Numbered from the stretch's first letter, positions 5,476 through 14,518 are shown. The stretch is 16,516 bases of DNA from Berkiella_A sp964633725 (GCA_964633725.1 CAZWHY010000057.1:1-16516); one strand, 5' to 3'. The notes: a model not told the origin generated them from the sequence alone. Numbers and translations: made by a program.

Positions 5476-8400
5476 TTCATTAATAGGGATAGTGCTATCA
5501 CGAACACCTTCAAATGCTTTTAACATTTGCTCTGGTGTTTCTGACCGGTTAAATTCTTGCCATTGAGTAACGTCTAAGCTTTTCTCGCCTAAAGAGCTGC
5601 GCAATAATAAATCAAACCACTCTGCAGTACTATACTTCACTGGAGCAACACTATTTGTATCCAGTGTTTGCCAATACCGCTCATCCCCTAGCCCACATGC
5701 CTGTAGCCCCGATAGAACAGGCACCCCACCTGTGGTCATACTTGGGTGGACATTTAATGCAGAATCTAAGATTTCACCAATATTAGCACCATTTACATTG
5801 GCTGGCTGAGTTATCAGAGGTGGTGCGACCATATAAGACAGTTGGGTTGCGTCAAATTTTGTCGGCAATAACCCATCAAGAGTATTATCCTGAATCTCAG
5901 TGAACCACGCCATTAAGCTGGTATCTGACTTACCCATTGGATATTTTAGGTAGTCTGGTATATTGTCAAATGCCGCTTCTATATCAAATTGAGATGCTTG
6001 GGTATTAATGACCCAAGAGTTATTTCCTCCTTGGTGCAAGGTAAACAATGGTGGGGCAATTGGCTTTGGACCAAAGATTTGGAATTGGTTACCATGTTTA
6101 AAGCCTGCAAAGCCATTCATATCGGAATCAATTGTAAATTGTATGCCGCCTGTTGTATTGGGATTAAAAATTACGCTTGCTGTATTCTCAAAAAATCTTT
6201 TTGCATGGTAAAGGAAGCCACCACTGGCAATATCATCTGATAGCTTTGTGGTATGTATATAATCGGTGTCATTCCAGTCTCTTGTACCAAAGCTATTACC
6301 CTTTTCTGCTAAATCATTAGAAAAAACTTCTAGAGATATGCCGGCATCAAATTCAAAGTCATTAATACTGGATAGACAATGTGAACTTAAAACCCTTTTA
6401 ATTTCGCCTTCTATACTGCTTAAATTGGAATATCTTGTGAGCTCTGCAGCGACCTCTAACAACTCCATGTCTGTCATGTCTCTGAACTGTTCATTATTGC
6501 TTAAAAACTCACACAACATTTGTGCAACATATGTTGCGGCTAGATATCTGGGCTTAAAGATAGAGAAGCTATTGGCCACATCACTATTAAGGTTTTCACC
6601 ATTATTAAACATTTTAATTTCATCAGAAAAAGAATTTAGCGTTATAACGATTTCCAGTCCATTTGCCAATCCGTTCTTTTTATCATACCGGCTGCAAAAT
6701 ACATTAATTGCACATTGTAGTTCAGGGCTGGAATCAGCGAACGCATCGAAATGTTCCTGTAGGTGGTTAAATGCAGGCACTTTGTTATTGCTTTTGCTAA
6801 ACATGGTATTGGAAATGTTTTCAGCATCGATTTTTACAGGGCTGGTGCCAGGATTATTAACTGTAGGGTATGACCTGTCATATAATCTATTTAGAGTTTG
6901 ATGAACTGGAACAGCATTATTACCTCTTTCGTTAATGGCAAAAGCTTGCTCTTCTATATCCCATGTTGGATTGCCGCCGTTAATAGTTGCTGCAGCATAA
7001 GTGCTTCTAGCGACGATTGTACCGAAATCATGATCGGGGCTACTTTGCATTAGCGCAAAAGATGTACGCTCAATAGCTAAAAAACCATCTTTTGTTTCAT
7101 GAGCCGGACTAGCAAAGGCCGAAATTAAATCTGTCACTCGCTCTATTAGCTTTTCTGGTTGGCCATAAAACTCTCCAACAGCCCCTTGAAACAGCAATGC
7201 CACATCAGCCTGAAACTCTTCTGGGATATGCAAAAGATTAACAACCGTTTGAGGGAACTCTTTATACATGGTATTAAAGTCTTGCGTAGTATCAAGGTTA
7301 TTCTGAACGAGCTTCCCTACCGCAATGTTTTCAATATTAGTTATATTGGAATTATATTCCCCAACTAACTTGTTGGTATTCTTATTGGCATCTCTATCTG
7401 TATTATGCGTACCTAAATAAGATGTCAAATATATATCATTATAATACTGTGCTTCACTTTCAGTCATCCCAGGGTCTAACTTATAATGATACGCTAAAGT
7501 TTGTTCTGAAAGCTGTTCTGCCATAAACTGTTGTGGATTAGCCTGCCCAATACTTTGCGCATAGATATCACTAACAATTGCGTTGGCATCTAAGGCTAGC
7601 ACAGGGAAAGAGTTGTTATAATCTGTTTCTATATTGGCTCTTGATGCTTCAAACACATGGAGCAAAGATTCACCATTTTCTTTGGCAACATTAAGATTTG
7701 TCACTAAGTCAGCGGCATGTTTTTGAGCTATCTCTGGGGAGAAATTTAATCTTACGTATAAAGAGGAATGGATCAGAAAGTACGCCATCACCTCATTTGA
7801 ATCGCGCCCTTCTATTTGACTTATTTCAATGAATGTTTCGAGATTGTCTTCTGTTACCAACCCAGATTGTAATATTTCCCATACACCAGACATAGTGTCA
7901 TTTAGCTTGTCACTATCATCCCCATTATTAACAATTAAATCTAAAAGCCCAGTATGTAAAAGATTAATTTGCTCTGGGTCAGTGATATCGAGCTTACCTA
8001 TAATATTATCATCTATGAATTGCTTAGCATTACTTTGAGCAAATTCAAAGTTTATATTGCTTCTATTTGATTGAAAAGCAGACAAGAGTGCTTCTGTTGA
8101 CTTATCTGAAGAATTAATTTCTTGTAGTAAAGTAGTTTGGTGCGCTTTATTTTCTTCTTCTGAGAAGTTCTTGCTGGTATATTCAGGCGAGTGGAAGAAG
8201 AATCGCGTCATAACATCATTGATATCAGTGCCATCATTACTTTGCGTTACAACTATTTCTGCCAATTGGCTTAATGTTTCTATGTTATCTTCTGTGATTT
8301 CGCCATTAAAAATTAAGTTAAAAGCATTGGCCATTGACTCATTAAATTGCTCTGGCTTGTTAATATTATTGATGGCAATTTCTGTGACACCTACCCTGAT

Positions 8401-11400
8401 GTAATTAAGTAAAACGGCATCATCTATAGATATATCTTTTGCGCCGTTGATTATTCTAACGTCAACAAATTTATCCACAAATGTTTTGATAGAGCTATCC
8501 AGCAACTCTGATATGGTTGAATTATTATCAGGGCTATTTAAGTTATTTAACCCATCTTCAAAAACCTTAGTCTGCCCTTCAATAAACTCATCGCCCAAGT
8601 TAGTTAATCGAACAAACCCAGAGTTTTCAAAAACTAACTTTATTGCATTAGAGGGATCCAAACCTTGTGTTTGCGCTTGGTCAATTAGTGTAGAGATATA
8701 CTGAGACTGCGTCGCGCTATCTCCAGAGCCTGAAAGGTAATTGTATAGCCCAGATATAATGACTTGCCTGGCAGCAGGGTCATTCCAAGTGTCATTTAAA
8801 ATAGGAAGATTGGTCACTTTAAGAAAATCTGCCATTTCAGAACCTAGATTAAGCTCATTTTCATTGATGTGCGACAATATGTTATTTTCCATAAAGCTTG
8901 CAACAAACACTTCGTCAAGAGTTTGTATTGTATCTTTTAAGACTTGTGATGATTCTTGGTCTGCCTCAGCGACATCTTCGTTGGATGTTGTATTACTTTG
9001 TTCAGACAATGCATCTTGCAAGGATTTTTCGAGTAGTGCCTGATGTTCTTGTGTTAACTCAGCATCAAATCCAAATAAAGAAAAAGCATATGAGCTGGTA
9101 TATATTTTAACAAAATTTTCAACGCTGCTGGCATCATCTGTATTGAGCATACCCAGAAGCTTGTCTTCATCTCCATAAATCAGCCCGGAGGATGCAAATG
9201 CCAGCAATGTATTAATATCATGGTGTAGCTGATAACCCATTTCTTCATTTTCTGCTATTTGCTCTTTAATTAAAACTTGAACCAATTCAAAAGATAGATT
9301 CTCACTTAAATTAGCCGTATTTTCTTCTATGTTTTGTGCAAGAATGCCATAATGGTTTTTTAAAGTCGCATTCTTAATTTTATCGTATACTGTATCAGTA
9401 TCAGAATAATCTATTTCGGCCAAGTCTTTGGCAAGCTGGTCATTGAACCCCTGATTTCCATCGTCTTTAAGGTTAATGCCATTGATATAAGTGGAGTTGG
9501 TTACCAGCTTGAATATAGAGCTGCTGGCATCAATGTCTTTTGCGCTCATTAAAACGGCTGCTTCAGCGAATAAAGTAATCGTTGCATCTATAGCAACACC
9601 TGTTTGAGCATAGTGAGTTAAAATTGCTAGCTGATTATGCGTCCTTTCTGCTTCTCTATAATTATAAGAGGATTCAAATAGTATTTTTGAGATAGCTAAC
9701 ATTTCTTGCTGATAGTCTTCATCTTCAATGCCCCACTCTTTAATTAAATCATCAGCAAATTCATCATCAAAAACTTGACCTTCCTTTGGCACACCGCTCA
9801 ATGTTCTGGCTTTAAGATATATATCTTTTAGGTGAGCCTGTATATTAACCTTATATCTTTCTGCAAATTTATCATTTGCAGCCTGCAGGCCACTACTTAA
9901 TAGCGCGTTAATAGTATATTCTTTAGGAAGGAGCATGCTGTCCAATCCTGAGCCACCAAGTGTTTCGTTGACCTTTGGCGCTACCCATTGTCTGTAAGCA
10001 CCCTCGCCTAACCCTAAAAGAAACCCTTGCTTATTCATTTCATCAATATAATTTAAGCTTGCAAAGCGTGAGCTTTTACAATAATACCCTAATGTTGAAG
10101 CAGAATATTGTATAATTTTTGCGGCTGCCCGGTTATTAAATTGCGTAATCCAGCCTGAATAAGACAAAATATCAATAGCCTTGTTTGCAGCTGTATGGCA
10201 TTTTCCTTCCGGCATTAAGCCATCATTTGCCAATCTTAATACTCGTTCCGTGTTATATAGAATGTCACCGCCAGTAAAGTGCTGAGTCGCAGCTTCAGCT
10301 GCAAACCAAAGGTACCCAGTAGCATAACCTGCCTCAATAGCCTTGAATGCAAAAGGTCCCCAATACATACCTTTAGAGGCCCAATAGTACCCGCTAGTAC
10401 TCATTACATCATTTTTGTAATCTTGCTTCCAAGAGTATTGATATCCAGCAGCTACCCTATACGACATGTTTTTACGAATCGAAGGCGTATACATAACCAG
10501 AAGCCGTTCTATTTTATCTAGCTCGGCATTTGGTATTGTTTTCTCTTGTTCTAAAGCTTTCTTATTATTTCTAATGATATCTAGTGCCGTTTGCCCTACA
10601 TCATTTTCTTTATTGCACCACTTTGCACGTTCATCATGGGTAAGTGGGTGTAGCAAGATATTAAGGTATGTATATGCCTGATATATTGCGCAAAAATGTA
10701 CAAAGGTATTGCCTGAATATTTTTCGCCAGCATCTTTAGTTTTAGCTTTGGCCGTAGTTTTGGCTTTGATTTTGGTTTTGGCTTTGGCTTTGGTTTTAAA
10801 AGTATACTCTGTAATTAAATTTACTTTAGAATCACTATCATCGAATGAGGTGACACCATGTTTTGCTGCAATTCTTGCAACCTCATATTGGTCTTTAGCT
10901 ACTTTCTCTGCCAATTCATTTGCTGGCAACTTATGCTTATTAGGGTTGGCTATGGCATTTAGTATAAACGCCTCTAAACCACTACTGTCTGCACCACACA
11001 TTAATAGTGTTAACTCAGCAGCTTTATGCTGGTACTGTTTGGCAAGCATATATGGGGTTTCGCCGTTATTATTTTTGGCATTGATGTCAGACTGACCATT
11101 TATTAAAGCTAAGGTATATTTTTTACCGCGATAGAAATTGTTTTTTATAAAGTTAGAGTTTGACTGTATATCATTTCTGTGTTGGGTAATGGTATCTTTT
11201 TCATTCTGCAAAATTCGTAAGATTTCTTTAACTATTGCTACATGGCCATATTCGGCAGCATAATGTAATGGCGTATTACCTTCGTTATCAGATAATTGCA
11301 GTAAGTGCTTACCCTCCCCTAAAATCAAAGAGAATGCTTCAAGACTACCTCCCATAGCGGCTGCATGAATAGGCTCTCTACCTTGTGAGTCCTTGGTTCG

Positions 11401-14364
11401 GAAAATGGTATGTAGCTGTAGAAGTAAATATTCACTAGAAGATTTTAGATGTTTTAACAAACGAACATTCCCTTGCAAGGCAAATATTCCTACGGCATTG
11501 AATCCTTTCGAATTTTCTACACTAATATTTGATAAATACTTGATGCCTGGTACATCATGAATTTCTATATCGTTGAAGCTGATCATTTTATAAATAGCAT
11601 AACTATTTTGAAGCTCTAATGCTAATGTAAAAGGTGCAAGTGAAGCAGGAAACTCTTTATCCAATTGCTGTAAAGCTGACTGTTTAAATTTAGGATTTGC
11701 GTTAACATTTACGCTTGCACCTATACTCAGTAGCCCTGAAATATTGTCGAAATTACTATTATAAGTAGCATAGTGTAATGCCGTAAAACCTAGACTGTCT
11801 TGCGCATCAATGATTTTGTAGCCCCTAATAAAGGGGTATAGTGTTGAGTTATTTCTTTTTATATAGTCCAACAGACACTGTAAGACTTCTTTTTCCCCGT
11901 GTTGAGCCGCAACGTGAAGAGCTGTGCGCCCTTGTTTATCTGTTCCGTTTAGGGAGGAACTAAAGTTTGTTGGATTTCTGTCTGTGCCTAATAAAGTTTG
12001 CATGACTAAGGCGTTTGAATGTTGTGCAGCTAAATGAACAGGTGTTTGTCCTTCGCTATTTTGCAAGTCAATATTTAAACCCTTGCCAAGTTCCTGATAC
12101 CAGAATTTATTATCGTCTTCAGATAAGACTTTGGAATTCATAAGAAAAATCGCAGACTCCATGCCATAATAGCAAGCTAGATGCAGTGCTGTATTCCCAT
12201 ATTTGTTTATGTCATAGAAATCCACTCCAACCTGAAGTAGCTCTTTAACTTTAGCCTCATCTTTGTTTCGGATAGCTTTGTGTAAAACGGTATCGCCCTC
12301 AAGCCTTAACACACAAGGAACAACGCCATCCAAAATTTTCATCCATCTTTTTATTTCAAAGTTTCGCCCCATGAGGGATTCTGCTTTATGCAATATGGAA
12401 AGTGCTATGCCATATTTTTTAGGTTGTAATAAAAGTTTATTTCTAACATCAGGATGTAATGTTGCTGCTGTGGCTATTAAGAAAACATTATTTGATTCAA
12501 GTATATTTTTGATACCAAAGTTTAGTCTCCTGTGTTCTGAAGATGCTAGTGCTTTTGAAAAAAGTGTGTACTTCTCTTCACCATTTATAATTTTTTGCGC
12601 TATGTTACCAATATGCTTAGGCGCATTCTCTTTATTTAATATGTTGTTAGCATCATCAACCCCAATATCCGACAGGCCATGGAGTTGAGTGCGGCCATGC
12701 ATCATTAAGTTATTATATATAGCTGCGTATTGATGGTTGTTTGTCATCAATGACCATATGCCGCCTCGCTCCATAACGGGAATGATAATATTACTTTGCT
12801 TTATATGAGCACCTAATAATTTTGGTATCTCTTGAGCCTTGAACATCGGCTCTACCAGCGGAATTAGGTTTTGATAGGCCTGCACATGCAACCCTAAATT
12901 CTGGCAGAGCCTTTCTAATGCTAATTTATGACTGTTATATTTTTTATCTTTAGAGATAGCTTGCAAATAATTCGATAAGGGGAAAAACCAAACAAATTGC
13001 CTGTCTTCTGGGTGCGATTGCTTTGCTAAAGCCTTGGCAAAATTATCCCACTGCCAATTTGGTTTGTCGTATACACGTTGAAAATAGTCTAATAAAATTT
13101 TAATGCCCTTTGATTGACTTATTGTATTCCACCTAGGGGTGGATAGCGCAACATCCAAATGGTAAGCGATGACTTGCATGTTAGGGTTGATATTAGATTG
13201 CGGCAGCCTTAATAACGACCAATGTCTCTCTCTTGCCTTTGCTTTTGGTGCAGCAGGTGTTTTTTTGCCAAGGTTGGGCTGAAATCTTACTTTAGATCTT
13301 GGTGCAATATTGAGCTGTGATGCGACAGATTGAAAAGCATTGTCTGAATATGCTTTACCTTCCACAATGTATTGTTTAACTTGAGTTTTAAATTTGTTTT
13401 GCAGTTCAGCTATTTGACCTGTTGGAGCACCCTCTCGGAGCAGGTCAAGGCTTAATTGATGGTAATTCTCAAATCTGGAATTTTCTAATGCTTGAGCAGA
13501 GCTCATATCCCAGTGCGTTTGTGTATTTTGTGCCAATATTTCCCAGTGGTCGCGGCTTGGGTTTTGCACCAAGACGGTAGCTAAAGGCTTTGTATTATCT
13601 GTAGATATAAGTGTAAAGTTTTTTTGTCTATTTAATCTTACAGGTCTAGATGTGTAGGCAAAGTCAAAACCAAAACTGTTGGATAACATCCCTAGTTGGG
13701 CTTCAGTGATAAAAGTTTGGTTCTCAGGCGCACATTGATAAGCAATATAATTATTATAAGCCTCATCCCACTTAGCGCTCCAATCTCTGGATAAGTCTTG
13801 CCCCATTAGCTGAGCAATGATGTCGATATTGGGTTTAAATAGCTCTTCATGCTCTTCTTCTTGGCTCCAGCGCAAGTTAGATAGACACTGTATTTTTCCA
13901 TTCATCCCTCCTCGCTGCCTGATATTACGAGACTGGCTTAAATACTTTTCTTGGCAGCTTGCTATTAAGGTTTCAAACGATGGCTTAATATTCTCTTTGT
14001 GCTCATTGCTATCCAGCAATACTTTTTGCAGAGTTAATCGTAAAGCAGAACCAAGTAACACTTGCAAGTCACGAGGGTTGGCATGCTCTTTTAGCAAGGA
14101 CAGCATGCATCTTTGAGTGTATCTTTGTTCATCCAAGCCGTAACATTCAGAAAAAGCTTCAAGCAAATACTGATAACCTTTTGATTGTCTAAAAGCCCTT
14201 CTTTGAGCCGTGGTTGATTTTACCTCGGCAAAAGAGAAATCGTTGGATTGGGTTATTTTGGGATCAATAAAACTACATACATAAGGGATGAGTGTATGGA
14301 GTGCACAATTATAAAACTGAATAGATGTTTTTAAAACTTTGGCTGGCTTAGCGGAATATCCCAT
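4612..14364 (-). CDS. Giant (3250 aa) ankyrin-repeat polymorphic toxin-like protein
   Basis: A single uninterrupted frame of 9.75 kb. In order: a duplicated N-terminal module (about 1-540); about ten ankyrin repeats (about 685-1265) with GNTALHLAC, GRTALHVAAQHG and GNTPLHYAAEYGH cores; a Lys/Thr/Ala linker (about 1190-1210) interrupting them; an aromatic-rich helical region (about 1290-1700); four tandem ~145-residue units (about 1700-2260); a large unrecognised region (2260-2960); a hydrophobic Gly/Ala-rich segment (2964-2995) and LAIPSVGIVKG (about 3060), like pre-toxin linkers; and a short tail (about 3169-3250) with SDWKKMKTNS and IHFYQN. No signal peptide is seen. The start ATG (14362-14364) follows GAGAGAAGT. 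The overlapping downstream gene looks like an immunity protein. Likely a secreted toxin or effector; export route, target and tail activity are unknown. An alternative is a purely eukaryote-directed effector or large adhesin-like protein. Confidence 0.93.
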   Translation of the reverse strand: MGYSAKPAKVLKTSIQFYNCALHTLIPYVCSFIDPKITQSNDFSFAEVKSTTAQRRAFRQSKGYQYLLEAFSECYGLDEQRYTQRCMLSLLKEHANPRDLQVLLGSALRLTLQKVLLDSNEHKENIKPSFETLIASCQEKYLSQSRNIRQRGGMNGKIQCLSNLRWSQEEEHEELFKPNIDIIAQLMGQDLSRDWSAKWDEAYNNYIAYQCAPENQTFITEAQLGMLSNSFGFDFAYTSRPVRLNRQKNFTLISTDNTKPLATVLVQNPSRDHWEILAQNTQTHWDMSSAQALENSRFENYHQLSLDLLREGAPTGQIAELQNKFKTQVKQYIVEGKAYSDNAFQSVASQLNIAPRSKVRFQPNLGKKTPAAPKAKARERHWSLLRLPQSNINPNMQVIAYHLDVALSTPRWNTISQSKGIKILLDYFQRVYDKPNWQWDNFAKALAKQSHPEDRQFVWFFPLSNYLQAISKDKKYNSHKLALERLCQNLGLHVQAYQNLIPLVEPMFKAQEIPKLLGAHIKQSNIIIPVMERGGIWSLMTNNHQYAAIYNNLMMHGRTQLHGLSDIGVDDANNILNKENAPKHIGNIAQKIINGEEKYTLFSKALASSEHRRLNFGIKNILESNNVFLIATAATLHPDVRNKLLLQPKKYGIALSILHKAESLMGRNFEIKRWMKILDGVVPCVLRLEGDTVLHKAIRNKDEAKVKELLQVGVDFYDINKYGNTALHLACYYGMESAIFLMNSKVLSEDDNKFWYQELGKGLNIDLQNSEGQTPVHLAAQHSNALVMQTLLGTDRNPTNFSSSLNGTDKQGRTALHVAAQHGEKEVLQCLLDYIKRNNSTLYPFIRGYKIIDAQDSLGFTALHYATYNSNFDNISGLLSIGASVNVNANPKFKQSALQQLDKEFPASLAPFTLALELQNSYAIYKMISFNDIEIHDVPGIKYLSNISVENSKGFNAVGIFALQGNVRLLKHLKSSSEYLLLQLHTIFRTKDSQGREPIHAAAMGGSLEAFSLILGEGKHLLQLSDNEGNTPLHYAAEYGHVAIVKEILRILQNEKDTITQHRNDIQSNSNFIKNNFYRGKKYTLALINGQSDINAKNNNGETPYMLAKQYQHKAAELTLLMCGADSSGLEAFILNAIANPNKHKLPANELAEKVAKDQYEVARIAAKHGVTSFDDSDSKVNLITEYTFKTKAKAKTKIKAKTTAKAKTKDAGEKYSGNTFVHFCAIYQAYTYLNILLHPLTHDERAKWCNKENDVGQTALDIIRNNKKALEQEKTIPNAELDKIERLLVMYTPSIRKNMSYRVAAGYQYSWKQDYKNDVMSTSGYYWASKGMYWGPFAFKAIEAGYATGYLWFAAEAATQHFTGGDILYNTERVLRLANDGLMPEGKCHTAANKAIDILSYSGWITQFNNRAAAKIIQYSASTLGYYCKSSRFASLNYIDEMNKQGFLLGLGEGAYRQWVAPKVNETLGGSGLDSMLLPKEYTINALLSSGLQAANDKFAERYKVNIQAHLKDIYLKARTLSGVPKEGQVFDDEFADDLIKEWGIEDEDYQQEMLAISKILFESSYNYREAERTHNQLAILTHYAQTGVAIDATITLFAEAAVLMSAKDIDASSSIFKLVTNSTYINGINLKDDGNQGFNDQLAKDLAEIDYSDTDTVYDKIKNATLKNHYGILAQNIEENTANLSENLSFELVQVLIKEQIAENEEMGYQLHHDINTLLAFASSGLIYGDEDKLLGMLNTDDASSVENFVKIYTSSYAFSLFGFDAELTQEHQALLEKSLQDALSEQSNTTSNEDVAEADQESSQVLKDTIQTLDEVFVASFMENNILSHINENELNLGSEMADFLKVTNLPILNDTWNDPAARQVIISGLYNYLSGSGDSATQSQYISTLIDQAQTQGLDPSNAIKLVFENSGFVRLTNLGDEFIEGQTKVFEDGLNNLNSPDNNSTISELLDSSIKTFVDKFVDVRIINGAKDISIDDAVLLNYIRVGVTEIAINNINKPEQFNESMANAFNLIFNGEITEDNIETLSQLAEIVVTQSNDGTDINDVMTRFFFHSPEYTSKNFSEEENKAHQTTLLQEINSSDKSTEALLSAFQSNRSNINFEFAQSNAKQFIDDNIIGKLDITDPEQINLLHTGLLDLIVNNGDDSDKLNDTMSGVWEILQSGLVTEDNLETFIEISQIEGRDSNEVMAYFLIHSSLYVRLNFSPEIAQKHAADLVTNLNVAKENGESLLHVFEASRANIETDYNNSFPVLALDANAIVSDIYAQSIGQANPQQFMAEQLSEQTLAYHYKLDPGMTESEAQYYNDIYLTSYLGTHNTDRDANKNTNKLVGEYNSNITNIENIAVGKLVQNNLDTTQDFNTMYKEFPQTVVNLLHIPEEFQADVALLFQGAVGEFYGQPEKLIERVTDLISAFASPAHETKDGFLAIERTSFALMQSSPDHDFGTIVARSTYAAATINGGNPTWDIEEQAFAINERGNNAVPVHQTLNRLYDRSYPTVNNPGTSPVKIDAENISNTMFSKSNNKVPAFNHLQEHFDAFADSSPELQCAINVFCSRYDKKNGLANGLEIVITLNSFSDEIKMFNNGENLNSDVANSFSIFKPRYLAATYVAQMLCEFLSNNEQFRDMTDMELLEVAAELTRYSNLSSIEGEIKRVLSSHCLSSINDFEFDAGISLEVFSNDLAEKGNSFGTRDWNDTDYIHTTKLSDDIASGGFLYHAKRFFENTASVIFNPNTTGGIQFTIDSDMNGFAGFKHGNQFQIFGPKPIAPPLFTLHQGGNNSWVINTQASQFDIEAAFDNIPDYLKYPMGKSDTSLMAWFTEIQDNTLDGLLPTKFDATQLSYMVAPPLITQPANVNGANIGEILDSALNVHPSMTTGGVPVLSGLQACGLGDERYWQTLDTNSVAPVKYSTAEWFDLLLRSSLGEKSLDVTQWQEFNRSETPEQMLKAFEGVRDSTIPINELPGVFGEAAASAAVGLVEGGIAAVVFIGEDVGRGLTGQDLETVKAVKLLSTFVGEEKARFLMGQELEVTKFARELAQTFDQMDKKERVKALAELGFSLAIPSVGIVKGTSKVVEIGENLAKEASLFTKPVTFTPGYNTITNNLLYGASNAANAVRMKTVFAFQEAGILTKSEKLTQIAIDSARPAMAPNSKFINKTVIKALTEDGSIISDWKKMKTNSITLPTGQRTQIHFYQNQVTQKINYTHIDFKVKSPVEGLDVLPRPQNSKYKPDTAHKVLEENRKNAYQMQ
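7600..9260 (-). repeat. Four tandem ~145-residue repeats in the giant protein
   Basis: A diverged unit recurs with anchors near residues 1751, 1902, 2049 and 2189, a spacing of 151, 147 and 140. The last two units are clearest: TEDN(I/L)ET, then D-x-N-(D/E)-VM-x-x-F-x-x-HS-x-x-Y, NFS-x-E, a KAH or KH, and LL-x-x-F-x-x-x-R-x-NI. Earlier units keep the S-x-(F/Y), the acidic turn and the following (H/Q)-rich helix. The units look all-helical; function unknown. Confidence 0.6.
10560..12312 (-). repeat. Ankyrin-repeat region of the giant protein
   Basis: About ten ankyrin cores occur at roughly residues 689, 721, 772, 810, 858, 994, 1027, 1101, 1217 and 1256. The best are GDTVLHKAI, GNTALHLACYYG, GQTPVHLAAQHS, GRTALHVAAQHGE, GNTPLHYAAEYGH and GETPYMLAKQYQH. 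Spacing is irregular because of long inserted loops. The repeats should form a protein-binding solenoid. Confidence 0.88.
10735..10798 (-). repeat. Lys/Thr/Ala low-complexity stretch from short DNA repeats
   Basis: The + strand shows runs of ggcttt and ggtttt hexamers; read on the coding strand they give alternating Lys with Ala or Thr (about residues 1190-1210), a strongly basic linker between two ankyrin cores. Six-base units keep the frame, so copy number could vary without breaking the gene. Confidence 0.8.
12745..14187 (-). repeat. Duplicated N-terminal module of the giant protein
   Basis: Two segments share a pattern: QSKGYQYLLEAFSECY (60-75) with QSKGIKILLDYFQRVY (417-432); then NPRDLQ (96-101) with HPEDRQ (451-456); then a later hydrophobic strand ending HWEIL (273-277) or IWSLM (536-540). 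The order and rough spacing agree, which points to an ancient internal duplication. Strands ending in H-W-x-L recall the end of papain-like folds such as OTU, but no catalytic cysteine could be assigned. Confidence 0.5.
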
Positions 14365-14390
14365 ACTTCTCTCTTTTTAAACTGCAAAAA

Positions 14391-14420
14391 GTGTAATGGC
14401 ACGCATTGTATTGGCATGCA
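14391..14420. promoter_or_regulatory. 15-bp tandem direct repeat upstream of the giant gene
   Basis: Two head-to-tail 15-bp units, gtgtaatggcacgca (14391-14405) and ttgtattggcatgca (14406-14420), agree at 12 of 15 positions and lie 27-56 bp before the giant gene's ATG. The spacing of about 1.5 helical turns and the position fit a regulator-binding site. No clean -10/-35 pair for the giant gene could be chosen around them. Confidence 0.4.
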
Positions 14421-14486
14421 AAAAAATAATCATGCAGGGATTTCGATGGATTACAATGTGAGTTTGCAAACATTATCTTAGAGGAT

Positions 14487-14508
14487 CCGGTCTCAGCAAT
14501 GAGATCGG
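14487..14508. repeat. Stable hairpin with GCAA loop
   Basis: CCGGTCTCA-GCAA-TGAGATCGG forms a nine-pair stem (one G-T wobble) closed by a GNRA-type tetraloop. No T-run follows on either strand, so it is unlikely to be a terminator. It lies in the 257-bp divergent region between the giant gene and the CaaX gene. Confidence 0.6.
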
Positions 14509-14518
14509 CTTACTCGAC
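14487..14518 (-). repeat. Better-preserved copy of the dispersed palindromic element
   Basis: Read on the minus strand, GTCGAGTAAGCCGATCTCAT continues into the hairpin and matches 695-724 at about 25 of 30 positions. The two copies lie about 13.8 kb apart in opposite orientation, with a RAYT gene beside the other copy. A REP-like or other mobile-element end is the likely origin. Confidence 0.5.

Noticed and set aside
6266..6901. 211-codon open frame on the + strand
   Set aside because: It lies wholly antisense to the giant gene, has no recognisable domain and no convincing ribosome binding site; the minus-strand frame is continuous through it.
10709..11095. 128-codon + strand frame with a hydrophobic Leu/Ala/Val run resembling a membrane protein
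   Set aside because: The hydrophobic run is the antisense reading of the Lys/Ala/Thr repeat tract in the giant gene.
4612..14364. Latrotoxin-type C-terminal domain in the giant protein
   Set aside because: Ankyrin giants of arthropod symbionts sometimes carry one, but I could not see its motifs; the tail looks like a short polymorphic-toxin domain instead.
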